8,783 nucleotides of DNA from Blastocatellia bacterium (GTDB lineage: Bacteria > Acidobacteriota > Blastocatellia > Pyrinomonadales > Pyrinomonadaceae): NCBI GenBank assembly GCA_003175865.1, contig PSRF01000131.1, positions 1 through 8,783 of the forward strand. The letters are read 5' to 3'. Positions within the stretch are counted from its first letter, which is position 1; each line of letters begins with the position of its first letter. The translations under genes were made by a program, and so were the position numbers. This document shows positions 1-6,090 of this stretch, piece after piece. The notes below the pieces were generated by a model, which did no database searches, was not told where the DNA came from, and saw only the letters and a program-made list of their open reading frames with translations.

Positions 1-350
1 GCTTCGAGAATGCGAATAGCACCGACGCCAGTTACATCCGCCGTGTACTCCGGCACATCGAAGCTGACTCTAACGTGAGATTGAGCGCCGAGATTATAGA
101 TTTCATCCGGGTGCGTTTGACGAAGAATGGTATTGAGGGAACTGGAATCGTTCAGATCCCCATGAATCAGGAATAACCCTGTATCTTCTTTGTGCGGGTC
201 CTGGTAGATGTGATCAATTCGTTGAGTATTGAATGAAGACGAGCGTCGGATGATCCCATAGACTTCATAGTTCTTACTTAAGAGCAGTTCGGTTAAGAAA
301 GAGCCATCCTGGCCCGTTATTCCGGTTATCAACGCGCGCTTTTTGGTCAT
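1..350 (-). CDS. gmd: GDP-mannose 4,6-dehydratase, N-terminal part (cut by window edge)
   Basis: Converts GDP-D-mannose to GDP-4-keto-6-deoxy-D-mannose, the cytoplasmic branch point for GDP-fucose, GDP-rhamnose and GDP-perosamine. I translated the minus strand from the ATG at 348-350 and read 116 codons to the window edge. The Rossmann NADP-binding loop TGITGQDG is at residues 9-16, followed by the family signature [13 protein letters not shown] at 35-47, HGDLNDSS at 63-70, [12 protein letters not shown] at 86-97 and YTADVTGVG at 102-110. These are near-invariant in Gmd and distinguish it from RmlB or other SDR sugar dehydratases. The catalytic Thr/Ser-Tyr-Lys residues would lie beyond base 1. 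No Shine-Dalgarno sequence is visible before the ATG (the leader there is A-rich). It is the last gene of the run and supplies the substrate expected by the perosamine-type aminotransferase at 2523-3656. Confidence 0.95.
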   Translation of the reverse strand, partial: MTKKRALITGITGQDGSFLTELLLSKNYEVYGIIRRSSSFNTQRIDHIYQDPHKEDTGLFLIHGDLNDSSSLNTILRQTHPDEIYNLGAQSHVRVSFDVPEYTADVTGVGAIRILE

Positions 351-371
351 TTAATTTTTTGTGGTTTCAAC

Positions 372-399
372 TGATCAGGCGGTGTCGGGCCGCTGATCA
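372..399 (-). repeat. Inverted repeat (hairpin) in the gmd leader
   Basis: TGATCAGGCGG (372-382) and CCGCTGATCA (390-399) pair as a 10-bp stem with one bulged base around a 7-base loop. It lies in the 85-base gap between the glycosyltransferase stop and the gmd start. On the minus strand it is followed by GTTGAAACC, not a T run, so it does not look like a classic Rho-independent terminator. It could be an RNA structure in the gmd leader, a processing site or a DNA-binding site. The pairing is seen directly; the function is unknown. Confidence 0.5.
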
Positions 400-435
400 T
401 AGCCGGATATATGACAAATTGCACCCAGTCTAGCC

Positions 436-1623
436 TTATTTATCCCAACAGCGACGCACAACTTCAAAACTATCAAGAATCGAGAAGACACCTCGAACGA
501 AATGAGTAGCGGTCCAACTCGTCGCTTTCGTCTTGCCCTTCGCAATCAAAGTCGCACGCAGGTCAGCATTTTGATGTAGCTCTGCGATGGCCCTGGCAAT
601 TGCGTGCGCATCTTTTGGATTTACAAGTAAAGCGGAGTTGCCAAGCTGTTCTTCTGATCCAGAAACCGCTGCCGCTATTACGGGGCAACCAAGTGCGAAC
701 GCTTCGAGGGGGGGCAAGTTTTCGGGCCCGAAATAGGAAACGTACGTCAGCGCGAGGGCATGGCGATAAAGCTGCAAGAGATCTTCTTGCGCAACGAAGC
801 CGACAAAATGGACCTGTTCAGTGAGATCCATTTGTCGCACCAAACGTGTGAGATATTCGCGATTGCCTTTGTCTGAACCAACCAGGACCAGTGGCACTTC
901 CAGCGAGTTTTCCTTTTTCAGTATCTCAAGTGCTGAAAGCAGCGTACTGTGATTCTTATGGGCCCAAAACTGTGCGGGGTAGAACAAGTAGTTTGGCGGC
1001 AAAGAAAACTTTTTGAGCACGTCCGGAGTTCCATCTGTTGGGTATAGGGCGAAAGTAGGAGTCGGATGAGGAAGTATCTGGATGCGCTCAGGCGGAACTT
1101 GATAGAACCGTTTGATCTCTTCAGCGCCTGCTGTTGTCCCAGCGATGATGAAAGTTGCTCGACGTAGAAACTCTGAATAGAAATTCTCGCGATGAGCCCA
1201 GCTTCCACCAACGCTGACTTCAGGAAACCATGGCTGCAGTCGGTGCTGGAGATCCCAAACGATTGCCATGTACGGCAAATCAACCTGCATAGCTTCAGCT
1301 CCGACAAACCAAATGAACTCGATGTCGTTCGCAGCAGCGACTTCTTCAAAGCGAGTCTGTCGTTTGCGATGTTTCCGGCGGGCTTTGATGCCTCGGCTGA
1401 CGTTTGAAAACAAACGCTGAGTAAGCGTGCCCGGAAAACTCATCGTTTTCACAGGAGAATCTTTTAGAAGCGGTGCGATTTCTGTGTGCTTACGACTGAA
1501 GACAACAAATTCGTGGTTTGTTTCCTGCGCGTGTTCGACAAGAGCCTGAAACAGATCGCCCTGAATCGTGTACCCGCCGCCAGTTTGGGGCAGTCCTTCT
1601 TCTACGAAAACACCAACTTTCAT
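436..1623 (-). CDS. Glycosyltransferase, GT-B fold, GT4 family
   Basis: A retaining nucleotide-sugar glycosyltransferase of 395 residues, the usual size for GT4 (glycosyl transferase group 1) enzymes. It probably adds one sugar to a lipid-linked glycan on the cytoplasmic face of the membrane. The N-terminal Rossmann half starts MKVGVFVEEG and has a Gly-rich loop (TGGGYT, 14-19) and VWDLQHR (122-128), typical of polysaccharide-cluster members. The C-terminal donor-binding half has YPAQFWAHKNH (215-225), VLVGSDKG (246-253), VHFVGFV (271-277) and the donor motif FGPENLPPLEAFALGCPV (298-315), whose E301 and E307 correspond to the EX7E-like acidic residues. No signal peptide or membrane segment is seen. 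The ATG overlaps the upstream methyltransferase stop as ATGA, so the two are probably translationally coupled. Donor and acceptor cannot be read from sequence; GDP-perosamine or its methylated form is an inference from context. Confidence 0.9.
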   Translation of the reverse strand: MKVGVFVEEGLPQTGGGYTIQGDLFQALVEHAQETNHEFVVFSRKHTEIAPLLKDSPVKTMSFPGTLTQRLFSNVSRGIKARRKHRKRQTRFEEVAAANDIEFIWFVGAEAMQVDLPYMAIVWDLQHRLQPWFPEVSVGGSWAHRENFYSEFLRRATFIIAGTTAGAEEIKRFYQVPPERIQILPHPTPTFALYPTDGTPDVLKKFSLPPNYLFYPAQFWAHKNHSTLLSALEILKKENSLEVPLVLVGSDKGNREYLTRLVRQMDLTEQVHFVGFVAQEDLLQLYRHALALTYVSYFGPENLPPLEAFALGCPVIAAAVSGSEEQLGNSALLVNPKDAHAIARAIAELHQNADLRATLIAKGKTKATSWTATHFVRGVFSILDSFEVVRRCWDK

Positions 1624-2405
1624 ATCCGCTTTTGAGTGGAGGACGTGCGTGCGACTGCGACTATGTGCCAGGTTTCTTCGTTAATTAATTCGGATTCGGT
1701 AAAACCAGCGAACCACGTGACTGGTTCGAAGCCGCAACTCGTAATGATGTAAGACATTTCCTGGAGAAGGAAATACCTGTTTGATTGAGTTTCTTCAAAA
1801 CACTTGTAGGTCCCGTCTTTGCTTAGCTCATAGATCGTGTAATGGACTTCACTGATTTGACGAGCAACATTGAGCGATGTTTTTGAAACGCGAAGCAATG
1901 TTCCTTCCTCAGTAGTCCACCTCCGAATCCGCAACGCATCATGGTGCGGAATCATCGCCGCGGCGTGCCAGAATTCAAAGACGAACACGCCGCCTGGATT
2001 TAGCCGTTGCCTGACCTGATTGAATGTTTGCGTCAGGCGTTCATTGGTCTGGACATACCCGATTGAATCAAAAAGAGAGATTGCGGCGTCGAATGTCCCT
2101 TCGACATTATCGAGGTTGGTCATGTCCGCTTGACTGAACGTGACAGTCGACTTCTTCTCAACGGCCTTGCTTCTAGCAACTTCGATCATGTCCTCGGAAT
2201 AATCAGTTGCAGTGATCTGGTAACCGTATCGCTCCAGAGCAAATGCGTGAGAGCCAGTACCGCAAGCTACTTCGAGGAGTCGCTTTGTATCTTTTAGCCC
2301 GAATCGAGTTAGGCAGTGATGGACGAATGCCGCTTCATTGTCGTACGGCTTATCGCTATAGAACGTGTCATAGAGCGCGGCATGTCTGCCGACATAAGAT
2401 GACAT
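1620..2405 (-). CDS. SAM-dependent methyltransferase, amino-sugar N-methyltransferase-like
   Basis: A class I SAM methyltransferase of 261 residues. The SAM-binding motif I is LLEVACGTGSH (43-53), followed by the ribose-binding acidic residue D68 in ATDYSEDM, FSQADM (90-95), FDAAISLFDSIGYV (105-118) and LNPGGVFVFEFW (135-146). The start, ACGTGSH motif and SIGYVQT segment recall the TylM1/DesVI group, which N,N-dimethylates nucleotide-linked 3-amino-3,6-dideoxy sugars, and related small-molecule methyltransferases. I chose the ATG at 2403-2405 because GAGGA lies 6 bases upstream. A TTG two codons earlier would leave no room for that ribosome site. The gene lies 117 bases downstream of the perosamine-synthase-like gene and overlaps the glycosyltransferase by 4 bases. 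N-methylation of an amino sugar is a reasonable guess. O-methylation, or action on the finished glycan, is not excluded. Confidence 0.88.
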   Translation of the reverse strand: MSSYVGRHAALYDTFYSDKPYDNEAAFVHHCLTRFGLKDTKRLLEVACGTGSHAFALERYGYQITATDYSEDMIEVARSKAVEKKSTVTFSQADMTNLDNVEGTFDAAISLFDSIGYVQTNERLTQTFNQVRQRLNPGGVFVFEFWHAAAMIPHHDALRIRRWTTEEGTLLRVSKTSLNVARQISEVHYTIYELSKDGTYKCFEETQSNRYFLLQEMSYIITSCGFEPVTWFAGFTESELINEETWHIVAVARTSSTQKRI

Positions 2406-2411
2406 CAGCAA

Positions 2412-2416
2412 TCCTC
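2412..2416 (-). promoter_or_regulatory. Ribosome binding site of the 1620-2405 methyltransferase
   Basis: GAGGA on the minus strand, with 6 bases between it and the ATG at 2403-2405. It is one of the few clear Shine-Dalgarno sequences in the window and favours this ATG over the upstream TTG at 2409-2411. Confidence 0.7.
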
Positions 2417-2522
2417 ACTGTGAACGCAAACCTGTGGAGTGTATGAAGAAGACCGGCAATTTATCCAACTCGGAGATTCAGGAAATGTCGAGAGTCGATT
2501 AGGCACCCGAGTTAAGAGCACG

Positions 2523-3656
2523 TTATGAAATTGCGGCGGCCTTCTTACTTTCGCTTGCCGCCAACAAAACCGTCTCGGCGATCCGCTCAAGAGTCTCTTT
2601 GGACAATGTATAAGTTGATGGAAGGTAAAGGCCGTTTTCCCAAAGGCCATCCGCTACCGGACACGGAACATCGCGAAAGCCTTTCAAAGATTGCAAACAA
2701 GGCTGCTGATTCATTGGACAAAAGAAAGTACGCGTATCAATTCCTGATTTGGTTAGCCACTGCATGAGTTCATCACGGGTGATGCCAAACTCTGGTTGCA
2801 CTACCACCCCGTACATCCAGTAGATATTTCTGGCCCACTCAGCTTCCGCTGGCAACTGCAGCCCTTGGGCGTCGTGGAGCAATTCATTGTAGGTGTGGGC
2901 GACGCGTCGTTTCTGCGCGATGATGTGTTCGATCTTGCGAGTTTGTACCAGACCCATGGCGGCCTGCATGCCAGTCATACGAAAGTTATAACCGGCAATC
3001 TCATGGCGAAATCTGGGCTTGGTGAACGCCAGGTTACGCAACAAGCGTAAACGTTCGGCGAGGTTCTTATCGTTTGTAGTAACCATACCTCCCTCGCCGG
3101 TTGTTATTACTTTGTTCGCATAGAAGCTGAAACATCCCATGTGACCGAAGCTGCCAGTCATGCGATCGCGACACGTAGCACCGTGCGATTCAGCGCAATC
3201 TTCAATCACGATTAAATCGTGACGAGCTGCAATCTCCATTAGACGATCCATGTCAACGGGATGTCCGTAAAGATGGACCGGGATTATGGCGCGAGTCTTT
3301 TCAGTAAGTAACCCTTCAATAAGATCGAGATTCAGATTCCATGTTGTTTTTTCCGAATCTATTGGTACCGGTACGGCTCCGTTATGAAGGACAGCCAGAG
3401 CAGTTGCGATATTCGTGCTTGCGCTGACAAGGACCTCATCGCCCGGTTGCAATTGTGCCGCTGTCACTGCGATGTGCAATGCAGTTGATCCACTACTGAC
3501 AGCAACACCGTAATCACAACCGACATAATCGGCGAATTCCTGCTCAAAATGAGGAATCGATTCACCGAAGGACCCTGAAATTTCACCGCGCCGCAGTGCT
3601 TCGGTAACAGCCTGAATTTCGTCTTCCCCGATCGTTGGTTCAAAGACTTCAATCAT
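2523..3656 (-). CDS. DegT/DnrJ/EryC1/StrS aminotransferase, GDP-perosamine synthase-like
   Basis: A PLP-dependent sugar aminotransferase, 377 residues from this start, the normal family length. In GDP-perosamine synthase members (Per/RfbE) it aminates C4 of GDP-4-keto-6-deoxymannose using glutamate. Visible features, numbered from this start, are SSGSTALHIA (54-63, PLP phosphate), IIPVHLYGHPVDMD (124-137), VIEDCAESHGA (150-160, with D153 contacting the PLP ring nitrogen), and FYANKVITTGEGGM (178-191), where K182 is the Schiff-base lysine. GYNFRMTGMQAAMG (222-235) completes the family pattern. The opening MIEVFEPTIGEDEI and the NKxITTGEGGM block resemble perosamine synthases more than ArnB or WecE. 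The ATG at 3654-3656 overlaps the cupin stop by 8 bases and has GAGGT 11 bases upstream. An in-frame ATG at 3675-3677 would add seven residues (MSRSDGK) and is the alternative. Family is certain; the substrate is inferred from sequence and the nearby gmd. Confidence 0.9.
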   Translation of the reverse strand: MIEVFEPTIGEDEIQAVTEALRRGEISGSFGESIPHFEQEFADYVGCDYGVAVSSGSTALHIAVTAAQLQPGDEVLVSASTNIATALAVLHNGAVPVPIDSEKTTWNLNLDLIEGLLTEKTRAIIPVHLYGHPVDMDRLMEIAARHDLIVIEDCAESHGATCRDRMTGSFGHMGCFSFYANKVITTGEGGMVTTNDKNLAERLRLLRNLAFTKPRFRHEIAGYNFRMTGMQAAMGLVQTRKIEHIIAQKRRVAHTYNELLHDAQGLQLPAEAEWARNIYWMYGVVVQPEFGITRDELMQWLTKSGIDTRTFFCPMNQQPCLQSLKGFRDVPCPVADGLWENGLYLPSTYTLSKETLERIAETVLLAASESKKAAAIS

Positions 3657-4101
3657 TTTGCCGTCTGACCTCGACATTTATCTTGTCGTTCTCTTCACCC
3701 AAAAACGGACCTTGTTTGACGCTGATGCATTGCATGTCTTCGATAACGCGAATGGCATGTACACCGTGAACAAGGACAATCGCATCTCCAGCGTTCAAAA
3801 CGATTTCCCTTAAAAGCTCTCCGTTGTCGCTGAATAACTGCACCGCCACAACGCCGCGTTGCACCACCAACATCTGCGGCAAATCACTGATCGTTCGAGA
3901 GATTGGTTTGTGATAGTGTGGCGGTTCCACAAAACCTGCGGCGTGTGCCAGCAGTCCAAACTGGAAAGAGGCGTCAGCCGGCGAGAAGAAAGTGGTTGTG
4001 CTCACATTAGCGTTGGCCCAAATAATTTCGGCGTACGTCAGACCATCGTACGCAACCCTCTCGAAGCCCTCAATTGAGTTTGGAGTAACAGTTGAGTTCA
4101 T
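3649..4101 (-). CDS. Small cupin-domain protein
   Basis: A 150-residue single-domain protein with a cupin (double-stranded beta-helix) pattern. Metal-site candidates are H62 and H64 in EPPHYHKP (59-66) and Q76 in the following strand. The second cupin motif is GDAIVLVHGVHAI (105-117), with H112 or H115 as the last ligand. It ends with CISVKQGPFLGEENDK (125-140), the conserved tail of a cupin family often found beside sugar aminotransferase genes in polysaccharide clusters. It lacks the GGxRGxHAHK pattern of WxcM/FdtA-type sugar 3,4-ketoisomerases, so that name is not supported. The gene starts 15 bases after the 4117-5007 methyltransferase and overlaps the aminotransferase start, so it is co-expressed with both. 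It may bind or isomerise a nucleotide sugar, but its reaction is unknown. No good Shine-Dalgarno sequence is visible. Confidence 0.8.
   Translation of the reverse strand: MNSTVTPNSIEGFERVAYDGLTYAEIIWANANVSTTTFFSPADASFQFGLLAHAAGFVEPPHYHKPISRTISDLPQMLVVQRGVVAVQLFSDNGELLREIVLNAGDAIVLVHGVHAIRVIEDMQCISVKQGPFLGEENDKINVEVRRQND
3668..3672 (-). promoter_or_regulatory. Possible ribosome binding site of the perosamine-synthase-like gene
   Basis: GAGGT on the minus strand, 11 bases before the ATG at 3654-3656. The spacing is longer than ideal. It lies inside the end of the cupin gene. It supports the ATG at 3654-3656 over the one at 3675-3677, which has no comparable sequence upstream. Confidence 0.4.
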
Positions 4102-4116
4102 ATCAAATAGAAATTT

Positions 4117-5007
4117 CTAGCCGGCGGATTGATCCTTACTCCTTGGTGCTTCGCTCCCACCACGGGGCTCGGAATTTCGGTCGCCGTAATCTCGCCAACG
4201 ACAGGTCTCAAGCCGTGCTGCGTCGTTTGAGCAGCGCCAATAGGCTTCGCGCCGAACGAAAGCGCCTCGACCGATGCCGGTTTTGTAGGTGACCGAACGA
4301 AGCTCAACATGTCGGAAAAAAGGACTGAAAAGGGCATTCAGATCGTCAAGCGATTCGAAAAACTGTAAGTGATCAGAACCCTCGACACCCAGTGACTCAG
4401 AGCCAATGAAGACACCTTCTGGAGTTAGCACGGATTGGATCTTCTTTAGAACATTGCTCGTCGTTTGTTGTTCGAAATGACCAAGAGCGCCATCCCATAC
4501 TACGACGTCATACTGATCCTTCGGAAAAGGTTCGTTGACGGCGTCCAACAAATGATACGTTATATTTGCTGCAGAGTTATATTCTTGTGCGGCCGCAATT
4601 GCGCTGGGTTCAATGTCGACTGCGTCCACGTGAGTACAGCGTTCGCTAAAAAATCTTCTCGTGAAAAACCCATCACCACATCCAATATCCAGGAGCTCGT
4701 CGCCTGGTAACAGCATCTCCGATCCGAAAAAGCCACGGAAGAAACCGTAAGGACCAATTCGCTCTTGACCGAAACCAAATTCGAAGAACCCGATGCGTTG
4801 AGAAAAAAAGTGTGGCTCTTCTGGATCCAATTCCCATTCTCTACGATATCTACTGCGATAGTACCGGCCTGTTAACCACAGCAGGGCCTTTTCTCGATTT
4901 TTGCCTCCCCAGATCAGAGACTCTTTTAGAGACAGTAATCGTTGTTGAAAGCTGCGCAGTCTACGCCGACTCGTTGGATTTACTAATGACTTTAATGAGG
5001 CGCTCAT
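4117..5007 (-). CDS. SAM-dependent methyltransferase (class I)
   Basis: A 296-residue methyltransferase. About 100 residues of basic and aromatic N-terminal sequence (RYYRSRYRREWEL at 48-60, then several Phe/Gly-rich segments) precede the Rossmann core. Motif I is ELLDIGCGDGFF (104-115), then VDAVDIEPSA (127-136, with D131 as the ribose-binding acidic residue), YHLLDAVNEPFP (151-162), YDVVVWDGALGHF (166-178) and LTPEGVFIGSESLG (194-207). The C-terminal part contains REAYWRCSN (263-271), common near the end of glycan-cluster methyltransferases. The last 18 or so residues are Ser/Arg/Gly-rich and look unstructured. The target is unknown; a sugar hydroxyl of the cluster's glycan is the likeliest. 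The gene follows the 149-base gap that holds the candidate promoter, so it may be the first gene of a sub-operon running through cupin and aminotransferase to gmd. No Shine-Dalgarno sequence is obvious before the ATG. Confidence 0.88.
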   Translation of the reverse strand: MSASLKSLVNPTSRRRLRSFQQRLLSLKESLIWGGKNREKALLWLTGRYYRSRYRREWELDPEEPHFFSQRIGFFEFGFGQERIGPYGFFRGFFGSEMLLPGDELLDIGCGDGFFTRRFFSERCTHVDAVDIEPSAIAAAQEYNSAANITYHLLDAVNEPFPKDQYDVVVWDGALGHFEQQTTSNVLKKIQSVLTPEGVFIGSESLGVEGSDHLQFFESLDDLNALFSPFFRHVELRSVTYKTGIGRGAFVRREAYWRCSNDAARLETCRWRDYGDRNSEPRGGSEAPRSKDQSAG

Positions 5008-5054
5008 GAATTAGATACGAAAACGAGCCTGTCCAAACCGGTTCTAGAGATCAA

Positions 5055-5067
5055 TCAAACTGTTTGA
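5055..5067. repeat. Short perfect palindrome in the intergenic gap
   Basis: TCAAAC-T-GTTTGA is a perfect inverted repeat of 6 bases per arm around a single base. It sits between the candidate promoter at 5100-5129 and the methyltransferase start at 5007, roughly 25-37 bases past the predicted transcription start. The size suits a dimeric repressor site, but a palindrome this short can occur by chance. Confidence 0.3.
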
Positions 5068-5099
5068 CCAATGAATCACCGTGGAAAATGGGAAATCGA

Positions 5100-5129
5100 A
5101 ATATACCCGCTCATCTTCGATGGTGTAAA
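5100..5129 (-). promoter_or_regulatory. Candidate sigma-70-type promoter for the 5007-to-1 sub-operon
   Basis: On the minus strand, TTTACA (plus 5124-5129) is followed by an 18-base spacer and TATATT (plus 5100-5105). These match the -35 and -10 consensus at five and five of six positions. The site is in the largest intergenic gap of the window (149 bases, 5008-5156) and would give a leader of about 85 bases before the ATG at 5007. This is a by-eye match only, and promoter signals in non-proteobacteria may differ. Confidence 0.4.
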
Positions 5130-5156
5130 CGCTCTATGATTTCAACGAAAACTATT

Positions 5157-6068
5157 TCACTTAATCAGTTCCAGGCACGCGAGTGCCCGCTCGCCAGCCG
5201 GAAAATCCGGAGGATATTCGATGGTCGATTTCGGGTTGCCGTACTTCGACTCGTGCACATCAAAAAACTCACATTGAGCTGCTGATTTTCGATCACTCAG
5301 TTGCCAACCATCCGAGTGGTACTGAAAGATTGATTCGGACGATCTCGATGGAGCGAAAGCATCAACGAGTGTATCCACTAACTCGGAGTCGAATTGTTGA
5401 AACCATCCATGGTTTTCATATTTGCCGTACGGAAAGGTGATGTAAAGAGAGCCTGTCGGCTTTAGTACACGACGCAACTCTTCTACCGCCTGCACAAACT
5501 CGTTTGGATTGCTACGTCGCGCGAGAGCGACATCGTCTGCATACATCGTATTGTCCATGCCTATGTGCTCAATAGTGGAGATACACGCTACAGCATCGAA
5601 CCGATTATCGCGGAAATCCAGGTCTCGTAAGTCGCCAAACACGTACGAAACTCCCAATTGCCAAAATGCACTACCCTCAGGCGCGAGAGTAATGATTGTA
5701 ACGCGCTTGTTCTCCAATGCGGGTGAGGTCAAAACAAAATCATAATTCATCGCAGAGCCTGCATCGAGAAAGCGTTCACTGTTCAATTTTCTGAAGCGAG
5801 CTAGCACCCATGGAATTTCGATAAGCCTCGCGTCAAGCCGGTGTGCGTAACCTTGTGGCAATGATTGACCGTTCTCCAATACATTCAAGAGTGATTCGTT
5901 GACTATAGCTTCACTCAAACACTGTTCTCGATATTCATAGTAGCCCTCACGCCATGGACGGCGATCCGACTTTAAATAGGAGGCTAGCCGTTTTCGTCTG
6001 ACGATATTCCACGCTGCTTTTCCGACTGAACCCTTTAAGCGTGAAGCTGCAGTAAGAACGGTGGACAT
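5157..6068 (-). CDS. SAM-dependent methyltransferase (class I) with degenerate glycine loop
   Basis: A 303-residue methyltransferase-fold protein. After a basic N-terminal stretch (RRKRLASYLKSDRRPWREGY, 24-43) and a linker, the Rossmann core begins at FLDAGSAMNYDF (100-111). Here the usual GxGxG reads G-S-A-M-N. It is followed by VTIITLAPEG (123-132), YVFGDLRDLDF (142-152), FDAVACISTIEHIGMDN (157-173) and LKPTGSLYITFPYG (192-205). The block from YVFGDLRDL to STIEHIGMDNT is the hallmark of a methyltransferase subgroup found in polysaccharide clusters. The ATG at 6066-6068 is supported by AGAGGA three bases upstream. It starts 22 bases after the CgeB-like glycosyltransferase and ends before the 149-base gap, so it may be the last gene of the upstream transcript. 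The acceptor is unknown. Confidence 0.85.
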   Translation of the reverse strand: MSTVLTAASRLKGSVGKAAWNIVRRKRLASYLKSDRRPWREGYYEYREQCLSEAIVNESLLNVLENGQSLPQGYAHRLDARLIEIPWVLARFRKLNSERFLDAGSAMNYDFVLTSPALENKRVTIITLAPEGSAFWQLGVSYVFGDLRDLDFRDNRFDAVACISTIEHIGMDNTMYADDVALARRSNPNEFVQAVEELRRVLKPTGSLYITFPYGKYENHGWFQQFDSELVDTLVDAFAPSRSSESIFQYHSDGWQLSDRKSAAQCEFFDVHESKYGNPKSTIEYPPDFPAGERALACLELIK

Positions 6069-6071
6069 AAT

Positions 6072-6077
6072 TCCTCT
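6072..6077 (-). promoter_or_regulatory. Ribosome binding site of the 5157-6068 methyltransferase
   Basis: AGAGGA on the minus strand ends three bases before the ATG at 6066-6068. The core is strong but the spacing is short. Confidence 0.55.
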
Positions 6078-6090
6078 CTACTGGTCTCGT

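Noticed and set aside
2467..2513. AACTCGG and CCGAGTT inverted repeat just after the perosamine-synthase-like stop
   Set aside because: Only 7 bp with a 33-base loop and no T run, so it is not a credible terminator and is compatible with chance.
2412..2522. Possible promoter TTGGAT-17-CATACA in the 111-base gap before the 1620-2405 methyltransferase
   Set aside because: Only about half the consensus positions match in each box. The gap may simply be part of the operon transcript.
3649..4101. Naming the cupin as a WxcM/FdtA sugar 3,4-ketoisomerase
   Set aside because: The typical HAHK-containing motif and N-terminal pattern of that family are absent; only the general cupin fold is supported.
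4098..4337. A 79-residue ORF in another frame over the end of the 4117-5007 methyltransferase, considered as a frameshifted C-terminus
   Set aside because: Its sequence shows no methyltransferase features, and the main frame carries the expected REAYWRCSN block and runs on to its own stop.
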